A DNA stretch of 39,639 nucleotides from assembly GCA_902554655.1 (NCBI GenBank), contig CACDPE010000011.1:1-39639 (forward strand), read 5' to 3'. The stretch is from an uncultured Bacteroidota bacterium. Its GTDB lineage: Bacteria > Bacteroidota > Bacteroidia > Flavobacteriales > Flavobacteriaceae. The stretch's first letter is position 1, and each line of letters opens with the position of its first letter. The position numbers and the translations under genes are program-made. Below, one piece after another: positions 23,796 to 31,613 of this stretch. Under the pieces are notes generated by a model. It was given only the letters and a program-made list of their open reading frames with translations. It ran no database searches and was not told the DNA's origin.

Positions 23796-24703
23796 AGATT
23801 TAATTCTAAACCCTCATATGCGACATTATAGCCTTTATTAATAATGTCATTAAATTCTTTAGATTTTTCATCTAGTAATGGGTTTGTGTGATTAAGGTGT
23901 ATAAAATAGATTTTAGATTTTTCTTTTTTTGAAGAGTTCTTAAATAAGCTCATTGTTTCAATTACAAATGGATGAGGAATTTCTGAAATATCTCTGTAGT
24001 TAACTTCTTTAGAATCGTAAAAAGTAGCATCAATTAAAGCATAATCAACTTTCCTGATTTCATCAACTATTGACTTTTCCCAAAGGTACCATTTATCTAT
24101 ATCTGGGATAAAAAGTACTGTTTTATTAGGTCCATGAATTTTATAACCAACCGTTTCAGAAAACTCGCCCCTGTGGGGAACCTCAAAAGGTGTGATTCTA
24201 ATTTGATCAGATAGTGAAAAAACCGATTCACTATGAATTTGTATTAAGTTTATATTATTTAATTTAACCAGCTGACTCCATGGTCCATTTGTTTCCAAAA
24301 ACTTTTTCATTCTGGGCATTGCGAAAACATTAATTAAATTGGAATTTAGTGCTTCTCTACCAAAAAACATTAAGCCGGTATAATGACCAATGTGGGCATG
24401 CGTTAAAAAAATTCCTTTTAAATCTTTGTTAATTCTATCACCCATAAAATTTAGTTGTTCATTTATATCTGGAGAAGCATCAAATAGGTATGATTCATTG
24501 TTTTCGTTATTTATCAACATGATCGAGGTCACAAATTTCTTTTGATGAATGTTTTCGCAACAAGTTTTATTATTGCCTAAGTGAGGAAACCCACCATCTT
24601 GAACAACTCCAAGAATTTTTACACTATAAGTTGACTTAGATTGACTAGATAAAATCAATGGGAGAAAAAATACAACTAATATTAAAGCTATTTTAGATTT
24701 CAA
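23792..24703 (-). CDS. PqqB-like metallo-beta-lactamase-fold hydrolase, secreted
   Basis: 303 residues from a TTG at 24703, directly after the thioesterase stop; this start gives MKSKIALILVVFFLPLIL, a clean signal peptide. An ATG at 24736 would overlap the thioesterase by 32 bases. Motifs are LGVVQDGGFPHLG near the start and THAHIGHYTGL, a metallo-beta-lactamase HxHxDH motif with Gly in place of Asp, as in PqqB-like proteins. IPDIDKW, IDATFYD and HLNHTNPLL also fit. No other PQQ genes are near, so a role in PQQ synthesis is not implied. Confidence 0.8.
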   Translation of the reverse strand: MKSKIALILVVFFLPLILSSQSKSTYSVKILGVVQDGGFPHLGNNKTCCENIHQKKFVTSIMLINNENNESYLFDASPDINEQLNFMGDRINKDLKGIFLTHAHIGHYTGLMFFGREALNSNLINVFAMPRMKKFLETNGPWSQLVKLNNINLIQIHSESVFSLSDQIRITPFEVPHRGEFSETVGYKIHGPNKTVLFIPDIDKWYLWEKSIVDEIRKVDYALIDATFYDSKEVNYRDISEIPHPFVIETMSLFKNSSKKEKSKIYFIHLNHTNPLLDEKSKEFNDIINKGYNVAYEGLELNL

Positions 24704-24704
24704 A

Positions 24705-25214
24705 TCATTCAAAAATTGCCTTAAGTTCATTAGCATCTTTAGGTTTCATTTTACCAGCTAAAACTAAACTCAGCTGTCTTCTTCTTAATGCGGCATCATA
24801 TCTTTTTTTCTCCAACTCAGTTTGAGGAATAATCTCTGGAACTTTTATTGGTTTTCCTCTTTTATTGACAGCAACAAATGTGTAAATAGCTTCGTTCACT
24901 TTATATTTTTGTGGGTGTGTTTTATTTTGTTTCCAAACATCAATAAAAACTTCCATCGATGTTCTAAATGCTCTTGAAACTTTAGCTTCAATTGTGAGGA
25001 TGCTTCCATTTGGAACAGGCTCTCCAAATGAGACATTATTAATTGAAGCAGTTACAACTACATTCTCAGAGTGCTTAATAGCTGCAATACTTGCTACTTT
25101 ATCCATTCTTGCAAGTAACTCACCCCCAAATAAATTATCTAAGCTATTTGTATCAGCTGGTAAAACAATATCTGTTTGAATTGTTTTAGATTCATCAGGA
25201 AATTTGGCTTTCAT
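24705..25214 (-). CDS. Acyl-CoA thioesterase (hotdog, YciA-like)
   Basis: 169 residues from ATG 25214, which avoids overlap with the upstream gene (stop at 25219). The hotdog core is present: TNSLDNLFGGELLARMDKVASIAA with the N-x-x-G-x-x-x-G-G-x-x-L helix and the catalytic Asp (MDK), then SVSFGEPVPNG-like strand SFGEPVPNGSILTIEAKV. It hydrolyses acyl-CoAs, releasing free CoA. Cytoplasmic. It is the middle gene of the run HU/SPOR-thioesterase-PqqB-like. Confidence 0.88.
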   Translation of the reverse strand: MKAKFPDESKTIQTDIVLPADTNSLDNLFGGELLARMDKVASIAAIKHSENVVVTASINNVSFGEPVPNGSILTIEAKVSRAFRTSMEVFIDVWKQNKTHPQKYKVNEAIYTFVAVNKRGKPIKVPEIIPQTELEKKRYDAALRRRQLSLVLAGKMKPKDANELKAIFE

Positions 25215-25218
25215 AATA

Positions 25219-26145
25219 TTATTCGATTTCGAAAATCCAAGCATCTTTATTCTCAGAAACTTGAAATTTCCTTAATGCAATAACAGCATCTTTTCTATTT
25301 GAAAAATTATCAAAAGAAACGGGTGTGAGCCCTTTATCATTAATTGGAAGTTTTGAGGGATTATAGCCTTTTTTTGCAAGGTTACTAATTAAGTTATTAG
25401 CATTTGACTCTAACCTAAATGCACCAGCAATAATATGATATTTATAAAATGGTTTTTTTGGAATATTAATCTCAACCGGTGGTAAAACACCAAAATCAAA
25501 AATTGCTTTTTCTAATTTATTAATAGATTTTAATCTTATATCATTCTGAAACTTTATTTCATTATCGTAAACAAACTCTTCATATTTATTTTCAAAGAAA
25601 AAAGCACCCACGATTAACGCAATAAAAACAGCAGCTAACCTTAGAGGCGAATGAATACTAGAATTAGGTTTAGCATTTCGAAGCTTATTATATTTTTTTA
25701 AAGATGATTTATTGTAAGTTTTGATTTCAGATTCAACTTTATTGACGTAGATTGGATTTAAGCCAAAGGAGCTTTTAAAGTTATTAGAGTCTAGATTAGG
25801 TTTAAAAACTAGATTTTCATCTTTATTGAAACTAAACTCTCCAATATCTTTTATCGTAAAAGGCTCTTTGCTAATAAATCTCTTCCACCTAACAACTTCA
25901 CTATGAATAATTTTTAAGGACTCATTATAAGAAATTTTATTTTTATCAGATAAAAAATTTGCTAGCAGTCCATCATTATTTTGAATTTTAGAATTAAAAG
26001 TAATACGCCTTGAAGGGGGATAAAACTTTGACTCTTCTTTAGAATAAAATGAGGGAAATTTATTAGAAATAAAACTTCCGAAATTTGGTATTGTTACACA
26101 GTCATTTGTATAAATTAGTTCTTTTAAAGCTTGTTCTAGTTGCAT
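25219..26145 (-). CDS. HU-CCDC81 and SPOR domain protein
   Basis: 308 residues. The first 125 residues match the two HU-CCDC81-type domains seen in Bacteroidota: ALKELIYTNDCVTIPNFGSFI, FNSKIQNNDGLLANFLS, then KEPFTIKDIGEFSFN. One transmembrane helix lies near 167-183 (LRLAAVFIALIVGAFFF). The C-terminal 75 residues form a SPOR domain starting YHIIAGAFRLESNANNLI, which binds denuded peptidoglycan at division sites. The HU-like part is predicted cytoplasmic and the SPOR part periplasmic, linking the inside of the cell to the septal wall. Confidence 0.85.
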   Translation of the reverse strand: MQLEQALKELIYTNDCVTIPNFGSFISNKFPSFYSKEESKFYPPSRRITFNSKIQNNDGLLANFLSDKNKISYNESLKIIHSEVVRWKRFISKEPFTIKDIGEFSFNKDENLVFKPNLDSNNFKSSFGLNPIYVNKVESEIKTYNKSSLKKYNKLRNAKPNSSIHSPLRLAAVFIALIVGAFFFENKYEEFVYDNEIKFQNDIRLKSINKLEKAIFDFGVLPPVEINIPKKPFYKYHIIAGAFRLESNANNLISNLAKKGYNPSKLPINDKGLTPVSFDNFSNRKDAVIALRKFQVSENKDAWIFEIE

Positions 26146-26180
26146 TAAATAAATTTAAGATTTTTATTAAAATAAAATAA

Positions 26181-27143
26181 TTAAAAACCAAGTTTTGTTT
26201 TTACTCTTGCCAGCACTTTACTTGCAATTGCTTGAGCTTTTCTTGCTCCTTCATTAAGCACCAAATCAATCTCTTGCTTGTTGGACATTAAATCTGCATA
26301 TTTATCTCTTTGGTTTTTATACTTTGAAATTATCAGTTCAAAAAGTTCAGTTTTAGCATGTCCATATCCGTAACCACCAGATTTATATTTTTTTTTCAGT
26401 ATTTCAATATGGTCTTTTTCAGCAATAAGTTTAAAGATTTTAAAAATATTACAGGATTCATGGTCTTTGGGAGCTTCCAACGGAGTGCTATCTGTTTGAA
26501 TTGTCATGATTTGCTTTTTTAAATCTTTTTCTGGAAGGAAAATATTTAAAATATTATTTTTTGATTTACTCATTTTTTCACCATCTGTTCCAGTAACATA
26601 TTTTGTAGATTCATTAACTAAAGCTTCAGGAATAACAAAAGTTTCACCATGCTTATTGTTAAACTTGTTAGCTACGTCTCTGGTAATTTCTAAATGTTGT
26701 AATTGGTCTTTACCAACAGGCACAAAATTAGAATCATACAATAAAATATCTGCAGCCATTAACATTGGATATGTAAATAATCCAACATTAATGTCCTTTA
26801 AATTATCAGATTTATCTTTAAAAGAATGTGCCAATGTTAATCTTTGATAAGGAAAATAAGCAGATAATATCCAAGACAACTCAGTAGATAAGGGAACATC
26901 AGATTGCTTATAAAAAACTGTTTTATTAGTATCCAAACCAAATGCAAGCCAAGCCGCAGCGGTTGAATAAGTATTTTCTCTTAATATTGAAGAATCTTTT
27001 ATTTGGGTTAATGAATGAAGATCCGCAATGAAAAGAAATGACTCATTATTTTTTGACTTCTCAATAGCTGGAACAATTGCACCTAATATATTACCCAAAT
27101 GAGGTGTACCAGTACTTTGAATTCCAGTTAATATTCTTGACAT
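26181..27143 (-). CDS. trpS: Tryptophan--tRNA ligase
   Basis: 320 residues from ATG 27143; the TTG three codons upstream is not favoured. Class I motifs are intact: TGIQSTGTPHLGN as the HIGH equivalent (PHLGN at 14-18) and GEKMSKSKNN as the KMSKS loop. ADILLYDSNFVPVGKDQLQH matches the tryptophan-site helix. Essential cytoplasmic enzyme charging tRNA-Trp. It is divergent from plsC with interleaved promoters. Confidence 0.96.
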   Translation of the reverse strand: MSRILTGIQSTGTPHLGNILGAIVPAIEKSKNNESFLFIADLHSLTQIKDSSILRENTYSTAAAWLAFGLDTNKTVFYKQSDVPLSTELSWILSAYFPYQRLTLAHSFKDKSDNLKDINVGLFTYPMLMAADILLYDSNFVPVGKDQLQHLEITRDVANKFNNKHGETFVIPEALVNESTKYVTGTDGEKMSKSKNNILNIFLPEKDLKKQIMTIQTDSTPLEAPKDHESCNIFKIFKLIAEKDHIEILKKKYKSGGYGYGHAKTELFELIISKYKNQRDKYADLMSNKQEIDLVLNEGARKAQAIASKVLARVKTKLGF

Positions 27144-27149
27144 TATTGA

Positions 27150-27183
27150 CAAAAGTAATAGTTTTGAAATGATTAATTACAAA
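27150..27183 (-). promoter_or_regulatory. Promoter for trpS (Bacteroidota type)
   Basis: On the minus strand, TTTG at 27180-27183 is followed after 22 bases by TACTTTTG at 27150-27157, an exact TAnnTTTG. Only 6 bases separate the -7 box from the trpS ATG at 27143, so the leader is very short. Confidence 0.6.
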
Positions 27184-27195
27184 TACTTACATTTG
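27163..27195 (+). promoter_or_regulatory. Promoter for plsC (Bacteroidota type)
   Basis: TTTG at 27163-27166, 21 bases, then TACATTTG at 27188-27195, again an exact TAnnTTTG. The GTG of plsC at 27200 follows after 4 bases, so the mRNA would be nearly leaderless. The element interleaves with the trpS promoter on the opposite strand. Confidence 0.6.
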
Positions 27196-27199
27196 AAAT

Positions 27200-27961
27200 G
27201 TGATTAGACCAATTAAAATTTTTTTAATTGCTATTTGGAACTTTTGGTTTTATGTACTATCGTTTACGGGGATAATTATTAGCCTACCTTTTTTATTTAT
27301 ATTTTCATTAAAAGAAAGTTACTATCCATATTTTTATTGGGTTGCTAGAAATATTTGGTCGAATATTATACTGTATGGGATGGGCTTTTACCCAAAAATT
27401 AAATTCAAGGAACCAATTATTAAAGGAAAAAGTTACATGCTTGTTGCTAATCACAAGAGCATGATTGATATTATGCTTATGCTTTCACTTAGCAAATACC
27501 CTATTGTTTTTGTTGGGAAAAAAGAATTAGAAAAAATTCCTCTTTTTGGATATTTTTATCGAAGAGTGTGTATTCTTGTTGATAGATCAAATGCTGAAAG
27601 TCGAAAGAAAGTTTATTCAAAAGCAATAAAAAGACTTAACTCAGGTATTTCTGTTTGTATTTTTCCTGAAGGTGGAGTTCCCGATCCCTCTACGATTTTA
27701 GATAAATTTAAAAATGGTGCGTTTAGTCTTGCAATTCAATTTCAAATTCCAATAGTGCCTGTAGCATTTTTAGACTGCGAAAAAAAATTTCCATATTTTT
27801 TTGCTTATAACCATTTTTATGGCTCACCAGGAAAACTAAGAGCTAATGTTCATGATTTTATCCAAACTAATGGTCTAACACAAGATGATAAAGAAGAACT
27901 CAAGGAAAAGGTTTTTAATATTTTATATAAAGATTTATTGGCTAACTATTCTTTGAATTGA
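27200..27961 (+). CDS. plsC: 1-acyl-sn-glycerol-3-phosphate acyltransferase
   Basis: 253 residues. Two N-terminal helices precede the acyltransferase motif HKSMID (His85, Asp90, the HX4D box). Motif III is [10 protein letters not shown] near 155 and the [14 protein letters not shown] stretch is the conserved second motif. It transfers an acyl group to lysophosphatidic acid, forming phosphatidic acid at the inner membrane. Start is GTG in the context ATGTGA. The 3' end overlaps recA by 20 bases on the opposite strand. Confidence 0.9.
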   Translation: MIRPIKIFLIAIWNFWFYVLSFTGIIISLPFLFIFSLKESYYPYFYWVARNIWSNIILYGMGFYPKIKFKEPIIKGKSYMLVANHKSMIDIMLMLSLSKYPIVFVGKKELEKIPLFGYFYRRVCILVDRSNAESRKKVYSKAIKRLNSGISVCIFPEGGVPDPSTILDKFKNGAFSLAIQFQIPIVPVAFLDCEKKFPYFFAYNHFYGSPGKLRANVHDFIQTNGLTQDDKEELKEKVFNILYKDLLANYSLN

Positions 27962-28949
27962 GAACTTCTGAAATTTTCTTTTCAAGTTCATCACAAAGTT
28001 CTGGATTATCCTTCAATAAATTTTTAACAGAATCTCTACCTTGTCCTAGTTTAGTTTCTCCATAACTAAACCACGAACCACTCTTATCAATGATTTCAGC
28101 TTGTGTTCCAATATCAAGTATCTCACCAATTTTTGAAATACCTTCACCATACATGATATCAAACTCACAAACTCTAAAAGGTGGGGCAACTTTATTTTTT
28201 ACAACTTTTACTCTTGTTTTGTTTCCTGAAGCATTTCCAGATGAATCTTTTAGTTGGGTTGATCTTCTAATATCAAGCCTAACTGATGCATAAAACTTAA
28301 GGGCATTACCTCCTGTTGTGGTTTCGGGATTTCCAAACATTACTCCAATTTTTTCCCTTAACTGATTAATGAAAAAGACAGTGCAATTAGTTTTACTAAT
28401 TGTAGAAGTTAACTTTCTTAAAGCTTGAGACATTAATCTTGCATGTAGTCCCATTTTTGAATCACCCATCTCTCCCTCAATTTCACTTTTAGGTGTAAGT
28501 GCAGCAACCGAATCAATAACAATAATATCAATTGCCCCTGATCTAATTAAGTTATCAGCAATTTCCAATGCTTGCTCGCCGTGATCAGGTTGAGAGATTA
28601 TTAATTCATCAATATTAACTCCAAGATTTTGAGCATAAAATCTATCAAAAGCATGTTCAGCATCAATGAAAGCAGCTATCCCGCCAATTTTTTGACACTC
28701 CGCTATAGCATGTAAAGTTAAAGTAGTTTTTCCAGATGACTCAGGACCGTATATCTCTATAACTCTTCCTCTTGGATACCCTCCAATTCCAAGTGAATAA
28801 TCTAATCCAATCGATCCAGTAGGAATAAATTCAATATCCTCTTTGACAGAATCTCCCATCTTCATAACAGTTCCTTTTCCGTAAGTTTTATCTAATCTAT
28901 CTAAGGTAAGTTGAAGCGCTTTTAATTTCGAATCTTTTTCTGAGCTCAT
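27942..28949 (-). CDS. recA: Recombinase RecA
   Basis: 335 residues from ATG 28949, chosen because family members start near [16 protein letters not shown]; the upstream Met at 28988 would add 13 atypical residues. Walker A is GPESSGKT at 68-75 and Walker [11 protein letters not shown]. Also present are the KEGE-like [24 protein letters not shown] loop and the [32 protein letters not shown] signature. It carries out homologous strand exchange and SOS induction. No recX gene follows. Confidence 0.97.
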   Translation of the reverse strand: MSSEKDSKLKALQLTLDRLDKTYGKGTVMKMGDSVKEDIEFIPTGSIGLDYSLGIGGYPRGRVIEIYGPESSGKTTLTLHAIAECQKIGGIAAFIDAEHAFDRFYAQNLGVNIDELIISQPDHGEQALEIADNLIRSGAIDIIVIDSVAALTPKSEIEGEMGDSKMGLHARLMSQALRKLTSTISKTNCTVFFINQLREKIGVMFGNPETTTGGNALKFYASVRLDIRRSTQLKDSSGNASGNKTRVKVVKNKVAPPFRVCEFDIMYGEGISKIGEILDIGTQAEIIDKSGSWFSYGETKLGQGRDSVKNLLKDNPELCDELEKKISEVLNSKNS

Positions 28950-29021
28950 ATTAGGAATATTAAAAAATTGATACCAATAAAAATACAATTTTATTTAGAA
29001 AAAGTGATAATATAAATAACT

Positions 29022-29029
29022 TACATTTG
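29022..29029 (+). promoter_or_regulatory. Candidate -7 promoter element for trhO
   Basis: TACATTTG is an exact TAnnTTTG and lies 28 bases before the trhO ATG at 29058, within the 108-base divergent recA-trhO gap. A clear -33 TTTG is lacking. Confidence 0.45.
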
Positions 29030-29057
29030 TAATAGTTTTTGACAAAGTTTTTAAGTA

Positions 29058-30092
29058 ATGCAGTTATATAATAAGCTTAATAAAAAAGAAAGGCTTGATT
29101 TAATAAATAAGGCTGGAGGAAAAAGATTAACACTGTCTTTTTACAAATATCACAATATTAAAAATCCAAATATTTTTAGAAATTATCTTTTTGTTGAATG
29201 GAATAATCTAAATGTTTTAGGAAGGATTTATGTCGCTCATGAAGGGATTAATGCTCAACTTTCTGTCCACTCAAATAAATTAATTGAATTTAAAAAATCA
29301 ATTGACAATATTTCCTTTTTGAAAGGTGTCAGATTAAATATTGCTATTGAGCATAGGAACGACGCATTTTTAAAATTAAAAATTAAAATAAAAGAAAAAA
29401 TTGTTGCAGACGGTTTAGAAGCTAATGATTATGATTTAAGTATTAGTGGTAGACATGTAGATGCAAATGAATTTAATCAGCTTCTTGACGATGAAGAAAC
29501 AATAACAATTGATATGAGAAATCATTATGAAAGTGAGATTGGACATTTTAAAGGAGCTGAACTTCCGGATGTTGATTCGTTTAGAGAGTCTCTTCCTTTA
29601 ATTAAAAAGAAGTATGAAAATTTTAAAAAAAATAAAAATATTTTAATGTATTGTACAGGTGGGATAAGATGTGAAAAAGCAAGTGCTTACTTAATCGATA
29701 ATGGATACAAAAATGTTTTTCAGCTAAATGGAGGAATTATTGAATATAGTAGACAAGTAAACGAAAATAATATTGAAAATAAATTTATTGGTAAAAACTT
29801 TGTTTTCGATAATAGACTTAGCGAAAGAGTTTCCGCTGAAATTATTTCAAACTGCCACCAATGCGGAAACAAATCTGATAAACACACCAATTGTAATAAC
29901 GAGGCTTGTCACTTGTTGTTTATTCAGTGTGAGGATTGTGCCAAGAAATATAATGGTTGTTGTAGCAAAAAATGTGAGGAGGTATATTTATTACCAATTG
30001 ATCAGCAAAAAAAATTAAGAAAAGGGAAAAGAAATAGTAATAAAATTTTTAAAAAAGGTAGATTCAATAAAAGTATCATGAATAAAATTTAA
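29058..30092 (+). CDS. trhO: tRNA uridine(34) hydroxylase TrhO (rhodanese-like)
   Basis: 344 residues. The N-terminal UPF0176 domain holds RIYVAHEGINAQLS and the rhodanese domain runs from about 130 to 225 with the active-site Cys199 in YCTGGIRCEKAS. The C-terminal part has multiple Cys pairs (CHQCGNK, CNNEACH, CEDCAKK, CCSKKC) and a lysine-rich tail. It hydroxylates U34 to ho5U in tRNA using O2, giving a wobble-position modification. It is followed 14 bases later by ricT. Confidence 0.93.
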   Translation: MQLYNKLNKKERLDLINKAGGKRLTLSFYKYHNIKNPNIFRNYLFVEWNNLNVLGRIYVAHEGINAQLSVHSNKLIEFKKSIDNISFLKGVRLNIAIEHRNDAFLKLKIKIKEKIVADGLEANDYDLSISGRHVDANEFNQLLDDEETITIDMRNHYESEIGHFKGAELPDVDSFRESLPLIKKKYENFKKNKNILMYCTGGIRCEKASAYLIDNGYKNVFQLNGGIIEYSRQVNENNIENKFIGKNFVFDNRLSERVSAEIISNCHQCGNKSDKHTNCNNEACHLLFIQCEDCAKKYNGCCSKKCEEVYLLPIDQQKKLRKGKRNSNKIFKKGRFNKSIMNKI

Positions 30093-30106
30093 TAGCTTTA
30101 GTAGGA

Positions 30107-31156
30107 ATGAGTTGTTCGTCTTGTAAGACCAAAAATAATAACCCAAAAGGATGTAAAAATAATGGGGTTTGTGGAACAGATGGTTGTAATAAACTAAATG
30201 TATTCAATTGGCTTTCAAACTTAAATCCTATTTCAAATGAAACTTCAAACTATTATGAAGTAAGGTTCAAAAATGGAAGAAAAAATTTTTATTATAATGA
30301 TGATGATAACCTTAATATTAATATTGGAGATGCAGTTGTAGTTGACTCTAAAATTGGTTTTGATTTAGGCCATGTCACATTAAAAGGTGGGTTAATTTCT
30401 ATACAAATGAAAAAAAGAAAATTTAATCCAAATGAATCTGATGATTTTGCTATTATTAGAAAAGCTTCTCAAGAGGATATTGATTTATGGATAAAAAACA
30501 GAGGAAGAGAAGAAGATGTTAAAATAAAGTCTAGGACAATTGCGAGCAAATTAGGTCTATCAATGAAAATATCAGATGTAGAATTTCAAGCTGATGGTAA
30601 AAAGGCTATTTTTTTCTACACTGCAAATGATAGAGTTGATTTTAGAAAATTAATTATTGAATTTGCACGTGAATTCAATACTAAAATTGAAATGAAACAG
30701 ATTAACTTGAGAGAGGAAGCTGGAAGACTTGGCGGAATAGGATCATGTGGAAGAGAACTTTGTTGTTCAACCTGGCTTAGAGATTTTAGAGTAGTAACGA
30801 CTTCTGCGGCAAGGTATCAACAACTTTCACTTAATCCTCAGAAAATTGCAGGTCAATGCGGAAAGCTTAAATGCTGCCTTAATTTTGAACTGGATCAGTA
30901 TCAAGAAGCTCTTAAGAATTTTCCTAAACGAAAGACAAAATTAAAAACTGATAAAGGAATAGCTATTTGCCAAAAACTTGATATTTTCAAAAATTCAATG
31001 TGGTTTTCATATAAAAATGAAAGCTTAGATTGGTTTGAAATTAAAGCAGATGACGTTATAAAAATAATTGAAATAAATTCAGCTGGAAAAAGTATTTCAA
31101 AATTAGAAGATTATTCAATCATAAGAGAAAGCAAAAATGAAAAAGTATTTGTTTAA
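30107..31156 (+). CDS. ricT: PSP1/RicT (YaaT) family protein
   Basis: 349 residues. An N-terminal Cys-rich stretch (Cys3, 6, 16, 22, 27) precedes the PSP1 domain: IGDAVVVDSKIGFDLGHV, FARE-like IEFAREFNTKIEMKQI, REEAGRLGGIGSCGRELCC and AGQCGKLKCCLNFE, with Cys residues that bind Fe-S clusters in the Ric complex. RicT partners RicA/RicF in RNase Y regulation in Bacillus; the Bacteroidota role is inferred. Its end overlaps gldH by 20 bases, a hallmark order of this phylum. Confidence 0.92.
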   Translation: MSCSSCKTKNNNPKGCKNNGVCGTDGCNKLNVFNWLSNLNPISNETSNYYEVRFKNGRKNFYYNDDDNLNINIGDAVVVDSKIGFDLGHVTLKGGLISIQMKKRKFNPNESDDFAIIRKASQEDIDLWIKNRGREEDVKIKSRTIASKLGLSMKISDVEFQADGKKAIFFYTANDRVDFRKLIIEFAREFNTKIEMKQINLREEAGRLGGIGSCGRELCCSTWLRDFRVVTTSAARYQQLSLNPQKIAGQCGKLKCCLNFELDQYQEALKNFPKRKTKLKTDKGIAICQKLDIFKNSMWFSYKNESLDWFEIKADDVIKIIEINSAGKSISKLEDYSIIRESKNEKVFV

Positions 31157-31613
31157 AATTTTTATTTTATATTTTTTTATAAGCTGTAATTCTGAAAACT
31201 ATTTTATTGAGTTCAAAGATATAAATGATGGGTGGGAACATAAAAGCCCTGTTATCTTTAATTTTTTTGCACCACAAGAACCAGTTAATATTTCAATAAT
31301 GATAAGAGTTGATAAATCCTATCCCTTTTCAAATATTTTTCTAAAATCTAAAATAATGTATGAAGAAAATGTAATAATAGACACTCTTGAATTAGACTTA
31401 ACTAATAACGAAAAAGGAATCTTCAGCGGTAATAGCTTATCATTACAAAATCATAGCTTTTTAATTGCAAAAAAAGTTAATTTATCTAAAGATGTAACAT
31501 TTGAAGTTAGTCATGCATCAAGGTTTTTAGATAGTATAAATGCTGTAAAAAAATTAAACGGAGTTTTAAGTGTTGGGTTACTGGTAGAAAAGTATCAAAA
31601 TGAAAAAATATAA
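31137..31613 (+). CDS. gldH: Gliding-motility lipoprotein GldH
   Basis: 158 residues with lipobox FFISCNS (Cys17). FKDINDGWEHKSPVIFNF and the following strands match GldH, an outer-membrane lipoprotein needed for gliding motility and type IX secretion-linked functions in Flavobacterium. Placement between ricT and a PBP1A gene is the usual one. It overlaps ricT by 20 bases and the next gene by 14 bases, so expression is probably coupled. Confidence 0.9.
   Translation: MKKYLFKIFILYFFISCNSENYFIEFKDINDGWEHKSPVIFNFFAPQEPVNISIMIRVDKSYPFSNIFLKSKIMYEENVIIDTLELDLTNNEKGIFSGNSLSLQNHSFLIAKKVNLSKDVTFEVSHASRFLDSINAVKKLNGVLSVGLLVEKYQNEKI

Noticed and set aside
23792-24703. PQQ biosynthesis locus
   Set aside because: Only a PqqB-like gene with a signal peptide is present; no pqqA, C, D or E.
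26506-26847. Plus-strand 113-codon frame within trpS
   Set aside because: It lies wholly antisense to a confirmed essential gene and has no recognisable content.
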